Positions 16,779-24,631 of a DNA stretch of 64,000 nucleotides are shown one piece after another. This stretch comes from Chloroflexota bacterium (GTDB taxonomy: Bacteria > Chloroflexota > Anaerolineae > SpSt-313). Position 1 is the stretch's first letter; every line of letters begins with the position of its first letter. The stretch covers positions 41,410 to 105,409 of the forward strand of contig JAKPJZ010000059.1 of the NCBI GenBank assembly GCA_029553955.1. Direction: 5' to 3'. Made by a program: the position numbers and the translations under genes. The notes under the pieces were generated by a model that did no database searches, was not told the origin of the DNA, and saw only the letters and a list, made by a program, of their open reading frames with translations.

Positions 16779-17870
16779 ATGACTGTGCCCATGCTCCAGA
16801 TCGCAATGGACTATATCGCACTGCCGCCCGCGCTGGCGATGGCCGTCAAGGTCGCGCCCGAGGTCGATATCATCGAAATCGGCACCCCCCTCTGCAAGGC
16901 GGTGGGGTTGGACGCGATCCGCGCCATGCGCGAGCTGGTGGGCCCCGACAAGCTGATCCTGGCCGATTTCAAGAGCCCCGACGTCGGCGGCCTGGAGGCC
17001 AAGATGGCCTTCGACGCCGGGGCCGATATGATGACCGTGATCGGCGGCGCAGCGCTGGCGACGGTGGAGTCGGCCCTGGCCGTGGCCAAAGAGGCCAAAA
17101 AAGAGATGCTGATGGAGCTGACCGGCGTGCGCGACATTCTGGCACGCGCCCGCGAGTGGCGACAGATCGGCGTCGAGCGCATGGTGTATCACCGCGGCTG
17201 GGATGAGCAGGCCTTCTCGCGGCAGTGGGTCGAGGAAGACCGTGCCATCGTCCACCAGCTCATCGACATGGGCTTCAAGGTCACGGTGACGGGCGGCATC
17301 ACCAAGCCGCTGCTCGCCTTCTTCCAGCCGCTGCCCGTGTCGGTGGTCATTTGTGGCCGCGGCATCCGCGAGACGCCCGACCCCAGGCAGGCGGCGCACG
17401 AGTTCCGCGCGGAGATGCAGCGGCTGTGGGGCCATGGCGGCGCCGGCGGGTTGGCGCCCTGCTATCCGGGCGGCAAGGTGGCCGGCAACACGGCGGCCGA
17501 GAATGCGGCTAAGGCGCTGCGCTGGGGCCTGAGCGAGATGGGCCTGATGCTCACCGTCGACGGCAACGGCTGCCCGGGCTGCGACTCGCCGCAGCGCTTC
17601 TGCTGGGGCAGCCGGGTGGAGGTGGCCGCGCCGGCCGGGGTCCACGCCGGCGACGTGGTGGCCAGGATCGCCGAGGGCTACGGGCATACGCCGGCGGTGA
17701 CGCGCGGCAGCAACCACAGCTTTGTGCTGGACCCGGCGCAACTGCCGCACTGCACGCCGAATGAGGTGCTCGAACTGCTGCGGGCCACGGGTCAGGCCCT
17801 GCGCGCGCTGGGATGCACCGTCGATATTGCAGCGGGCATCGCCGTCGCGGAGAGTATTCTGCGGAGTTAG
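16779..17870 (+). CDS. ulaD: UlaD-like 3-keto-L-gulonate-6-phosphate decarboxylase with Cys-rich C-terminal extension
   Basis: Residues 1-215 match the OMP-decarboxylase superfamily branch of UlaD/SgbH: MLQIAMDYIAL, EVDIIEIGTPLC, the metal/proton-transfer motif D-x-K-x-x-D in LADFKSPDVGG, MVYHRGWDEQAF, DMGFKVTVTGG and CGRGIRETPDP. These enzymes convert 3-keto-L-gulonate 6-phosphate to L-xylulose 5-phosphate. The hexulose-phosphate synthase alternative fits less well. Residues about 216-363 are an extra region not found in UlaD (about 216 residues long). It contains CYPGGKVAGNTAAENA, a CPGCDSPQRFCWG cluster and a helical tail, and I do not recognise it. The next genes encode BMC shell proteins, so the extension could be a docking or redox module; that is inference. 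RBS AGGGAC precedes the ATG. Confidence 0.78.
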   Translation: MTVPMLQIAMDYIALPPALAMAVKVAPEVDIIEIGTPLCKAVGLDAIRAMRELVGPDKLILADFKSPDVGGLEAKMAFDAGADMMTVIGGAALATVESALAVAKEAKKEMLMELTGVRDILARAREWRQIGVERMVYHRGWDEQAFSRQWVEEDRAIVHQLIDMGFKVTVTGGITKPLLAFFQPLPVSVVICGRGIRETPDPRQAAHEFRAEMQRLWGHGGAGGLAPCYPGGKVAGNTAAENAAKALRWGLSEMGLMLTVDGNGCPGCDSPQRFCWGSRVEVAAPAGVHAGDVVARIAEGYGHTPAVTRGSNHSFVLDPAQLPHCTPNEVLELLRATGQALRALGCTVDIAAGIAVAESILRS

Positions 17871-17964
17871 CTGTCTGACTGGGATTGGCTGAGCTCGCAA
17901 CCGGTTTCACGCTTCGCTCCAGCCCGGTTCGGGACCTTGGGAAACGCGCACTGCAGGAGGGAGA

Positions 17965-18285
17965 ATGGCTCAGACACACGTGCAGATGACGGCATTGGGC
18001 ATGGTCGAGACCCGCGGACTGGTGGCCTCCATCGAGGCGGCCGACGCCATGAGCAAGGTGGCGTACGTGCAGCTCGTGGCGCAAGAGGAGATCGGCGGCG
18101 GGTACGTGACGATCTTTGTGCGCGGCGAGGTGGGCGCGGTTCAGGCCGCGGTCGATGCCGGAGTGGCGGCGGCCAAGCGCGCGGGCGAGCTGGTGACGGC
18201 GCACGTCATCGCCCGGCCGCACGCGCTCACCGAGAAGCTGCTGCCCTCGGGCCAGGCCAAGATCGTCAGGCCGCTGGCAGACTGA
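17965..18285 (+). CDS. BMC-H shell protein 1
   Basis: A 106-residue single BMC-domain protein (PduA/EutM/CcmK family) that forms the hexameric facets of a bacterial microcompartment. Typical features are [20 protein letters not shown] at the N-terminus, the pore strand ending in [17 protein letters not shown], and [14 protein letters not shown] followed by HVIARPH. The pore loop reads Gly-Gly-Gly, a small unobstructed pore in known homologues. It is the first gene of a shell block (H-T-small protein-P-H) that follows the UlaD-like gene after 94 bp. RBS GGAGGGAGA. A second BMC-H lies at 19648. Confidence 0.93.
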   Translation: MAQTHVQMTALGMVETRGLVASIEAADAMSKVAYVQLVAQEEIGGGYVTIFVRGEVGAVQAAVDAGVAAAKRAGELVTAHVIARPHALTEKLLPSGQAKIVRPLAD

Positions 18286-18297
18286 GAGGGCTGAACT

Positions 18298-18930
18298 ATG
18301 GACCTCAGGACTTTTGTGCTCATCGACTCCATGCAGCCGCAGTACGCCGCGCTGACGGGCATCCTGCTGCAGGGCGATACGCCGGTCGAAGGGATGGCGG
18401 AGGTCTTTATGGAGCTGGCGCCGGCGAGCGATGTGTACGAGGCGCTCGACGCGGCGCTCAAGACCAGCGACGTCCGGCCGGGGCTGCTGCGCGTGGAGCG
18501 CGAGTACGGCACGCTCGAAATCCACGGCTTTTACCAGGAAGGCGTGATCGTGGCGGGCCGCCAATCCTTGGCCAAGTTCGGGCTGACCGAGGCCGACCGC
18601 TGGAAGCCCGAGGTCGTGTCGGTCAAGACGGTGACCGGGGTCGATGCCTGGCAGGCGCAGTTGGTGAACCAGGCCAGCCGCGGGGGGCTCTTGCTGCGCG
18701 GGCAGACGCTGTGCGTGATCGAGGTGGCGCCGGCGGGCTATGTGATGCTGGCGGCCAACGAAGCCGAGAAGGCGGCCGAGATCACCCTCGTGCACTACCA
18801 GCCCTCGGGCAAGTTCGGGCGGCTGTACATCGCCGGCACGGAGTCGGCCGTGCGGGTGGCGCGCGACGCGGCGGTGACGGCGATCAACAGCCTGCCAGGG
18901 CTGAAGGCCGCCGGCCGGGGGGGCGCGTAA
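18298..18930 (+). CDS. BMC-T trimeric shell protein
   Basis: A 210-residue tandem BMC-domain protein, two BMC folds in one chain, forming pseudohexameric trimers. The sequence (IDSMQPQYAALTGI, PVEGMAEVFMELAP, VERE-YGTLEIHG in outline, VAPAGYVMLAANEAEKAAEI, YIAGTESAVRVAR) resembles the double-stacking BMC-T type found in Haliangium and Planctomycetes/Verrucomicrobia compartments more than the PduB or PduT types. Such trimers are thought to have large gated pores for cofactors or bulky metabolites. It starts 12 bp after BMC-H 1 and abuts the next gene without a gap. Confidence 0.88.
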   Translation: MDLRTFVLIDSMQPQYAALTGILLQGDTPVEGMAEVFMELAPASDVYEALDAALKTSDVRPGLLRVEREYGTLEIHGFYQEGVIVAGRQSLAKFGLTEADRWKPEVVSVKTVTGVDAWQAQLVNQASRGGLLLRGQTLCVIEVAPAGYVMLAANEAEKAAEITLVHYQPSGKFGRLYIAGTESAVRVARDAAVTAINSLPGLKAAGRGGA

Positions 18931-19269
18931 GTGAAAACCTTCTACTCGGCCGCGGATATCGAGCAACTGGCGAGCCAGGGCGTGCGCGAGCTGGCCGTGG
19001 ATGACGACACGGTGCTCACCGCGGTGGCGCGCGAGGCGGCGGCGCAGCTCGGCGTCAGACTGGTGGCGCCAGGGCCGCACGGCTCCGTCGCTGCAGCCGC
19101 GGTGGCCACGCCCGCCGCTAGCCCCCTCAAGCCGCGGGGTTGCCAGCATGGCCCGGCCGGCAGCGGCCACAGCCAGGCCGGCGCGCCGCACCACACCAGT
19201 GGTGGCGGCTCGAGCCAGGTGGTCGACGATCTGATCGGCGCAGTCAAGCAGCTCGCAAAGCGGGGTTAG
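18931..19269 (+). CDS. Small BMC-associated protein with encapsulation-peptide-like tail
   Basis: A 112-residue protein starting at GTG immediately after the BMC-T stop. The N-terminal ~45 residues (FYSAADIEQLASQGVRELAV, DDDTVLTAVAREAAAQLGVR) form a small alpha/beta segment seen at the start of some EutQ-like and BMC-associated proteins. A Gly/Ser/His/Pro-rich flexible linker of about 45 residues follows. The last 18 residues (SQVVDDLIGAVKQLAKR) make an amphipathic helix, the form of BMC encapsulation peptides. Linker plus terminal helix suggests an adaptor attaching cargo to the shell interior. Function is inferred from architecture and position; no enzyme motif is visible. Confidence 0.6.
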   Translation: MKTFYSAADIEQLASQGVRELAVDDDTVLTAVAREAAAQLGVRLVAPGPHGSVAAAAVATPAASPLKPRGCQHGPAGSGHSQAGAPHHTSGGGSSQVVDDLIGAVKQLAKRG

Positions 19270-19270
19270 C

Positions 19271-19344
19271 GCGTGTTCGCAGACTCGTAGCCTAGCCCCT
19301 GGTGGGCGTCGTCACCGGCGGACTTGCCGGTCCGCAGATACGCC
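19271..19344. repeat. Palindromic repeat, family A copy
   Basis: CGTGTTCGCAGACTCGTAGC...CCCCTGGTGGGCG and the terminal GGTCCGCAGATACGCC reproduce the ends of the 22916-23057 element. It separates the small protein from the BMC-P gene inside the shell block. Confidence 0.5.
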
Positions 19345-19360
19345 CCAGAGGAGGTCAGGA

Positions 19361-19651
19361 GTGATCATTGCTCAAGTGGTCGGTGCAGCGGTGGCCTCGC
19401 TCAAGCTGGACGCGTTGCAGGCGAGCAAGCTGCTGGTGGTCCAGCAGGCCGGCGCGAACGGCACGGCGGCAGGGCCGGCGTTCCTGGCGGTCGACCTGGT
19501 CGGCGCGGGCGAGGGCGAGCTGGTCATCGTGAGCCAGGGCAGCTCGGCCCGCATGGCCATCGGCAATGACCGCTCGCCGGCCGATGCGGCGATCATTGGC
19601 ATCCTGGACTCGGTATCGTATTGGGGTGCGCAGGAGGAGATGGAATCATGA
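19361..19651 (+). CDS. BMC-P (EutN/CcmL) vertex protein
   Basis: A 96-residue member of the EutN/CcmL/PduN family, which forms pentamers that cap the vertices of the icosahedral shell. Typical features are the start MIIAQVVGAAVASLKLDALQ, SKLLVVQQ, the strand AVDLVGAGEGELVIVSQGSSAR and the C-terminal DAAIIGILDSVSY. The start codon is GTG, preceded by GAGGTCAGGA. The gene overlaps BMC-H 2 by 4 bp (ATGA). A vertex protein in addition to H and T proteins means the locus can in principle build a closed shell. Confidence 0.92.
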   Translation: MIIAQVVGAAVASLKLDALQASKLLVVQQAGANGTAAGPAFLAVDLVGAGEGELVIVSQGSSARMAIGNDRSPADAAIIGILDSVSYWGAQEEMES

Positions 19652-19947
19652 CGGAAGAGCTGGACCCCGGGACGCGGGCGTTGGGCATGATTGAGACCAA
19701 GGGCCTGGTAGCTTGCATCGAGGCCGCGGATGCGATGGTCAAGGCGGCCAACGTCCGGCTGCTGCAGCGGCGGGCCATCGGCGGGGGCTATATGACCGTG
19801 ATGGTGCGCGGCGATGTGGGCGCGGTGCGCACCGCGCTCGAGGCGGGCAGCCAGGCGGCGCGGCGGCTGGGCCAGGTCATCTCGGTGCGCATCCTGCCCA
19901 GCCCCCACCTGGATATCGAGCCGATTCTGCCCGAAGCACTGGAGTAG
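19648..19947 (+). CDS. BMC-H shell protein 2
   Basis: A 99-residue BMC-H paralogue: TRALGMIETKGLVACIEAAD, pore strand RRAIGGGYMTVMVRGDVGAV and ALEAGSQAARRLGQVISVRI. It is about 60% identical by eye to BMC-H 1, with the same Gly-Gly-Gly pore and a short acidic C-terminus. It is translationally coupled to the vertex protein by ATGA overlap, and the PanB-like gene starts 3 bp after its stop. Paralogous hexamers usually tune shell permeability. Confidence 0.92.
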   Translation: MTEELDPGTRALGMIETKGLVACIEAADAMVKAANVRLLQRRAIGGGYMTVMVRGDVGAVRTALEAGSQAARRLGQVISVRILPSPHLDIEPILPEALE

Positions 19948-19950
19948 CGT

Positions 19951-20799
19951 ATGAGCGCGCGTGTCACACCGTCGAGCCTGCGGGCCAAGAAGGGCCGCGG
20001 CCACAAGATTACCATGCTGACGGCCTACGATTTCCCTATGGCTGCGTTCATCGAGCAGGCCGGCGCCGATATCGTGCTGGTCAGCGATGCGGTCGGCACG
20101 GTCGGCAACGGCCGGGGCGAGGCGGTCTCGGTCTCGGTCGACGAGATGATCTACCACACGCGCGCCGTGCGCAATGGCGCGAAGCGGTGCATGGTCGTGA
20201 CCACCATGCCGTTCGCCTCATACAACACTACTGAGGATGCGCTGCGCACCGCCACCCGCTTGATGAAAGAGGGCGGCGCCGATGCGGTGCACCTCGAAGG
20301 GACGCGCCGCGAAGCACACCTGATCGGCGAGATCACGGCTGTGGGCATCCCGGTGATGGGGCATGTGGGCGTGACCAAGCAAAAGATCGTCAGCGCGGGG
20401 CGCATCAAGCTACCGGCGGTCGACGCGCGGGGCGCGCAGGAGATCATCGGCGACGCGCTCGAGATGGCGCGGCAGGGCGCCTTTGCGCTGGTGCTCGAAT
20501 GCCTGCCGGCGGCGCTTGGCACGATCATCACCCAGAGCCTCGATATCCCCACCATCGGCATCGGCTCGGGCAGCGATTGCGACGGCCAGGCGCTGGTGAC
20601 GCAAGACATGCTCGGCCTGTTCAAAGAGCTGTCGCCGCGCTTCCTCAAGGTGTACGCCGACCTGGCGCAGACGATTGTCGGCGCGCTGGGCGCATTCCGG
20701 CAAGAAGTGGAGAGCGGCGCCTTCCCGACGCCACAGCACACCTATGCCATTGACGATGCGGAGCTGGCCAAGTTGCTGGCACAATTGCAGAGCAGATGA
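19951..20799 (+). CDS. panB: PanB-like ketopantoate hydroxymethyltransferase
   Basis: A 282-residue protein of the PEP mutase/isocitrate lyase fold that aligns along its whole length with PanB. Features are KITMLTAYDFPMAAFIEQAG, the Mg site in LVSDAVGTVGNG, DAVHLEGTR, the catalytic Glu in LVLECLP and PTIGIGSGSDCDGQALVTQDMLG. PanB adds a hydroxymethyl group from methylene-THF to 2-oxoisovalerate in pantothenate synthesis. Its location is odd: it begins 3 bp after a BMC shell gene, and no panC or panD is seen. Either it supplies CoA precursor or it has been recruited as an aldol-type enzyme for the compartment; sequence alone does not decide. Confidence 0.85.
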   Translation: MSARVTPSSLRAKKGRGHKITMLTAYDFPMAAFIEQAGADIVLVSDAVGTVGNGRGEAVSVSVDEMIYHTRAVRNGAKRCMVVTTMPFASYNTTEDALRTATRLMKEGGADAVHLEGTRREAHLIGEITAVGIPVMGHVGVTKQKIVSAGRIKLPAVDARGAQEIIGDALEMARQGAFALVLECLPAALGTIITQSLDIPTIGIGSGSDCDGQALVTQDMLGLFKELSPRFLKVYADLAQTIVGALGAFRQEVESGAFPTPQHTYAIDDAELAKLLAQLQSR

Positions 20800-20955
20800 C
20801 ATGGCGAGGGATCGCTTCGCTCCGCTGCTCATGATGTAAGCCGCTGGACCGTAGGCGCGGCATGTTGCCGCGGGGCTCTTCTACGCGGCACGATGCCGCG
20901 GCTACAGCGCCTGTGAGACAGATGAGACGCGACATAAGAGAGGGAGGTACAAGTC

Positions 20956-21705
20956 ATGGCTGAGTCGTTGAGGGGCAAGGTGGCGGTCATCACCGGCGTC
21001 GGCTCTGGGTTCGCCAAGGCGACGGCCGAGCTGTTCGCCCGCACCGACCAGGTGAGCCTCGTCTTGATCGACATCAACGAGCAGGCCCTCAAGGCTACCG
21101 TCGACGCTTGCGAGGCGGCCGGCTCGAAGGTCGTCTCCTTTGTCGGCGACGTGACCAGGCCCGAGACCTTTGAGCGCGCGCTCAAAGAGACGCTCGCCGC
21201 CTTCGGCAAGGTCGATTTCCTCATCAACTATGCCGGCGGCGCGGTCAAGGTGGCGCCCATCGAGGAGATGGACGATGCCGTCAACCGCAAGATCATCGAC
21301 CTGAACCTGACCAGCGTGATCATGAGCTGCCGCACCTTCACGCCGCAGTTCAAGCGCCAGGGCTTTGGCAAGATCATCAACGTGTCGAGCGCCTGCGACC
21401 GCCGCTCGTGGCCCGGGTGGTCGGTCTACTCGGCCGCCAAGGCCGGCGTCAACGCCTTTACCAAGTGCCTCTACACCGAGCTGCGACCCCACGGCATCGC
21501 CGTTACGCTGCTGGTGCCCGGCGGCTCCAACACCGGCTTTCAGGGGGCGGCGCAGGGGGTCAACAAGTTCGAGTGGGACGAGTCGCTGGCGGTGCGCCCC
21601 GAGCACTTTGCCGATATGGTCTACCAGGCCTGTGCCCTCACCAAGGGCGGATGCGTATCGGAGATGCTGGTGTACGGGCTTGCCCAGGATGTCAGCGGGT
21701 TCTGA
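20956..21705 (+). CDS. SDR-family oxidoreductase
   Basis: A classical short-chain dehydrogenase/reductase of 249 residues. The nucleotide site reads VAVITGVGSGFAKATAELF, where the usual TGxxxGIG has become GxxxGFA. LIDINE at the end of beta-2 suggests NAD preference. The catalytic set is Asn in LNLTSV, Ser in INVSSA and YSAAK (Tyr-x-x-x-Lys). NAAG/NNAG is replaced by NYAGG. In this locus it is a candidate for oxidising L-gulonate or a related aldonate/polyol to the keto form used by the kinase and UlaD-like decarboxylase; that is inference from context. RBS AGAGGGAGG lies 10 bases before the ATG. Confidence 0.82.
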   Translation: MAESLRGKVAVITGVGSGFAKATAELFARTDQVSLVLIDINEQALKATVDACEAAGSKVVSFVGDVTRPETFERALKETLAAFGKVDFLINYAGGAVKVAPIEEMDDAVNRKIIDLNLTSVIMSCRTFTPQFKRQGFGKIINVSSACDRRSWPGWSVYSAAKAGVNAFTKCLYTELRPHGIAVTLLVPGGSNTGFQGAAQGVNKFEWDESLAVRPEHFADMVYQACALTKGGCVSEMLVYGLAQDVSGF

Positions 21706-21850
21706 CGCGAGGAGATTGCCTGGATAACGCGGCGCCGGGTGGCCGGCCGCGGTGCCACCATCCGTGCGCAAAGGAGGAAGCGCGGGCGACAAAAGCGCGA
21801 TGCCTGAGACGTGCGGAAACACCCACATTGCCTGGAAAGGAGAACCTGAC

Positions 21851-22915
21851 GTGAAGAAGAGCCTGTTCGCCCTGTTGACCGTGGTGCTGCTCGCCGGCCT
21901 TGTCGCCGCCGGCTGCGCCCCCAAAGCGCCAGCGGCCCCAACCAGCGCTCCGGCCGTGCAGCCGGGCACCAAGCCGATGAAGATCGCGTTCTTTGTGTCG
22001 GATCTGTCGAACGTGTTCCATCAGGCGCAGTTCACCGAGGCCAAGAAGTACGGCAAGGAGAAATATGGCGCCGAGGTGTACGCGTTCGACGGCAAGTCGG
22101 ACGGGGCCGTGATGACGCAGAACGTGGACCAGGTGGTGGCGCAGGGCATGGATGGGGCCACGCTGCACATCTGGGACTTTGAGGCGGCCAAGCCCGGCGT
22201 GCTGGATGCCTTGAAGAAGGGCATCATCATGACGTCGTTCTTCAGCCCGTTGGCCGATACCGGCATTCCGACGGCGCGCAGCGACGAGGCCGGCATCTCC
22301 TTCGCCATGGGCGCCGAGATGGCCACGCAGTGGAAGGCGGCGCACCCCGACAAGCCGATCGTGATGGTGCAGTTGGGGTGGCCGAACCACACCGAGGTCA
22401 AGTCGGGCCGGACCGATCCCTTTGTGGCGGGTGTGCGCTCGGTGGATGCCAACGCGAAGGACCTGGGCTGCCAGGATGCGAGCAAGGGTCCCGACGCGGC
22501 CAAGCAGATCGTGTTGGACCTGGTGACGCAGCATCCCGAGGTGAACCTGATCTACTCGGAGGCTTCGAACCTGACGGTGGGCACGATGGCGGCGTTGACG
22601 CAGGCGGGGCGCGGCAAGTTCGACAACGGCAAGCCGCTCACCGAAATCGTCTGTAGCGTCGACTTTGACGAAGTCGAGATGAAGAGCGTGTACGATCCCA
22701 ACAGCTCGCTCAAGCTCTCGATGGGCCTGCCGCCGCTCGAGACCGCCCGCGGTCGCATCGACCTGATCATGGACGTCAAGGCGGGCAAGGTTGCGCCGAC
22801 CTCGCAGCCGGCGCAAGAGTTCTTCTACAAGGCCTACAACGTCTCCTTCTGGACCATGCCGCGTGCCGATGCGGTCAAGTGGCTGAACAGCCAATTCGGC
22901 ACCAACGTCAACTAG
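21851..22915 (+). CDS. Sugar ABC transporter substrate-binding lipoprotein
   Basis: A 354-residue periplasmic-binding-protein type 1 lipoprotein (RbsB/XylF-like). The signal VKKSLFALLTVVLLAGLVAAGC has a lipobox ending in Cys, followed by a Pro/Ala linker. The mature part begins MKIAFFVSDLSNVFHQAQF, with the two-lobe fold typical of ribose-type receptors (DQVVAQGMDGATLHI, GAEMATQWKAAHP, NLIYSEASNLTVGTMAAL, TARGRIDLIMD). GTG 21851 is chosen because it starts the signal peptide and follows AAAGGAGA. ATPase and two permease genes follow. The ligand is probably the sugar, aldonate or lactone fed into the downstream kinase/epimerase pathway. Confidence 0.9.
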   Translation: MKKSLFALLTVVLLAGLVAAGCAPKAPAAPTSAPAVQPGTKPMKIAFFVSDLSNVFHQAQFTEAKKYGKEKYGAEVYAFDGKSDGAVMTQNVDQVVAQGMDGATLHIWDFEAAKPGVLDALKKGIIMTSFFSPLADTGIPTARSDEAGISFAMGAEMATQWKAAHPDKPIVMVQLGWPNHTEVKSGRTDPFVAGVRSVDANAKDLGCQDASKGPDAAKQIVLDLVTQHPEVNLIYSEASNLTVGTMAALTQAGRGKFDNGKPLTEIVCSVDFDEVEMKSVYDPNSSLKLSMGLPPLETARGRIDLIMDVKAGKVAPTSQPAQEFFYKAYNVSFWTMPRADAVKWLNSQFGTNVN

Positions 22916-23057
22916 GGCGTATCTGCACACCTGTAGCCTAGCCCCTTGTGGGCGTCGTAAGCGGCGAAACTGGCGCCGTGATGCGGCAGCAAGACGGGCA
23001 CAAGCCGCCTATGGCGGCCAAGGGACCCTCGGCTACGCGGGTTTGCAGACACGCCTT
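22916..23057. repeat. Palindromic repeat, family A, best-preserved copy
   Basis: The left end GGCGTATCTGCACACCTGTA...GCCTAGCCCCTTGTGGGCG is an imperfect inverted copy of the right end (GGCGGCCAAGG...CTCGGCTACGCGGGTTTGCA, then GACACGCC). It stands between the highly expressed receptor gene and its ATPase gene, the usual site for REP-like elements that protect the upstream mRNA. Confidence 0.65.
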
Positions 23058-23140
23058 AGGCGAAACGGCGCCGGAGACGTACAATCTCTCTGGGAGGGGG
23101 GCGCGCGCCCCCCTCCACACCAGGACCAGGGAGCAGATGT

Positions 23141-24631
23141 ATGGGACTGACCGAGTATGTGCTGGAAATCAAGGACCTCGTCAAGGACTTTCCCAGTGTG
23201 CGGGCCGTCAACGGCGTCAGTTTCAACATCAAACGCAACACCGTCCACTGCCTGGTCGGCGAGAACGGCGCCGGCAAGTCGACCCTGATCAAAATCCTGA
23301 CCGGCGCCCTGCTGCGCACGAGCGGCACGATCCTGCTGAACGGGGAAGAGTACTGCGCGCACAACCCCCGCGAGGCCAAGCAGCAGGGGATCAGCACGCT
23401 CTTCCAGGAGCTGAACGTCGTCGACCAACTCACTGTCGAAGAGAACCTGACGCTGGGCATGGAGGATACGACCTTTGGCTTCCTCCGCAAGACCGACAAG
23501 ATCAAGCAGATCATCGCCGTGATGAACAGCCTCGAGCCGTCGATCAGCCCGGGGCAACTGGTCTCGACCCTGAGCGTGGCCCAGAAGCAGATTGTGGAGA
23601 TCGCCAAGGCGGTCGCCACCGAGTGCGACGTCATCATTATGGACGAGCCGACGGCCGCGCTGTCGGAGGGCGAGATCGTGCGGCTGTTCAAGATCATCAA
23701 GGGCCTGCGCGAGCGCAACGTCACCGTCATCTATATCTCGCACCGGCTCGACGAAATCTTTGAAATCGGCGACTATGTGACGGTCATGCGCGACGGCCGG
23801 CACATCGACACGCGGCCCATGGCGGCGGTCAGAGATCGGGCCGAGCTCATCAAGATGATGATCGGGAAGACGGTCTTTGAGCAGTACACGCCCAAAGAAG
23901 GCGCCAGCACCAAGGTCGTCCTCCAGGTCCGTCACCTCTCTACCCGCAAGCTGCGCGATATCTCGTTCGACGTGCACGAGGGGGAGATCGTCGGTTTTTA
24001 TGGCCTGGTGGGCGCCGGCAAGACCGAGCTGGCGCGCGCCATCTATGGCGTTGATCGGTATGTAGGCGAGATCTGGTTCAGGAACAAGAGGCTCCCCTGC
24101 TCGCCCGATGGGGTCATCGCGGCTGGGCTCGCCCTGGTGCCCGAGGAGCGCAGGTCGCAGGGGCTCTTTACCGTGTTGACCGTGCGCGGCAACGTGCCGG
24201 TCATGAACATGGGCAAGATTTCGCGCGGTGGGTTCGTCAGGGCCGCCGAGGAGCGGGCGGTCACCCAGTTGTACATCGACAGGCTGAGGATTGCGACCAG
24301 CAGCACCGAGAAAGAGGCCGCGCAGCTTTCCGGAGGCAACCAACAAAAGGTCGTGCTCTCCAAGTGCCTCTTTGCCGAGGCCGGCCTGCTGATGCTCGAT
24401 GAGCCGACGCGCGGCATCGACGTCGGCGCCAAGAGCGAGATCTATGGCATCATCCGCCAGCTTTCGGCAGAGGGCACGTCGATCCTGATCTTCTCTTCGG
24501 AGCTCCCGGAGGTCATCAACATCTGCGACACCATTCACCTCCTCTACGATGGGAGCATCCGCGAGACGATCCACAACGGATGTGACATCGACAGCGAGCG
24601 GATCATCCACATCGTCACGGGTGGAGCATGA
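23141..24631 (+). CDS. Sugar ABC transporter ATPase (RbsA/XylG type)
   Basis: A 496-residue protein with two nucleotide-binding domains in one chain, the standard form of CUT2 sugar importers. Domain 1 has Walker A GENGAGKST (about residues 40-48), signature TLSVAQKQIVEIAKA and Walker B DVIIMDEPTAALS. Domain 2 has GLVGAGKTEL, signature LSGGNQQKVVLSK and LLMLDEPTRGIDVG. It powers the two permeases encoded next; the first starts inside its stop codon region (4-bp overlap, GAGCATGA). The length is normal and all ATPase motifs are intact. Confidence 0.93.
   Translation: MGLTEYVLEIKDLVKDFPSVRAVNGVSFNIKRNTVHCLVGENGAGKSTLIKILTGALLRTSGTILLNGEEYCAHNPREAKQQGISTLFQELNVVDQLTVEENLTLGMEDTTFGFLRKTDKIKQIIAVMNSLEPSISPGQLVSTLSVAQKQIVEIAKAVATECDVIIMDEPTAALSEGEIVRLFKIIKGLRERNVTVIYISHRLDEIFEIGDYVTVMRDGRHIDTRPMAAVRDRAELIKMMIGKTVFEQYTPKEGASTKVVLQVRHLSTRKLRDISFDVHEGEIVGFYGLVGAGKTELARAIYGVDRYVGEIWFRNKRLPCSPDGVIAAGLALVPEERRSQGLFTVLTVRGNVPVMNMGKISRGGFVRAAEERAVTQLYIDRLRIATSSTEKEAAQLSGGNQQKVVLSKCLFAEAGLLMLDEPTRGIDVGAKSEIYGIIRQLSAEGTSILIFSSELPEVINICDTIHLLYDGSIRETIHNGCDIDSERIIHIVTGGA

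Noticed and set aside
16779..17430. 3-hexulose-6-phosphate synthase as the function of the N-terminal domain
   Set aside because: The YHR-x-x-D and DMGFKVTVTGG segments match UlaD/SgbH, and UlaE/UlaF/LyxK-like genes are in the locus.
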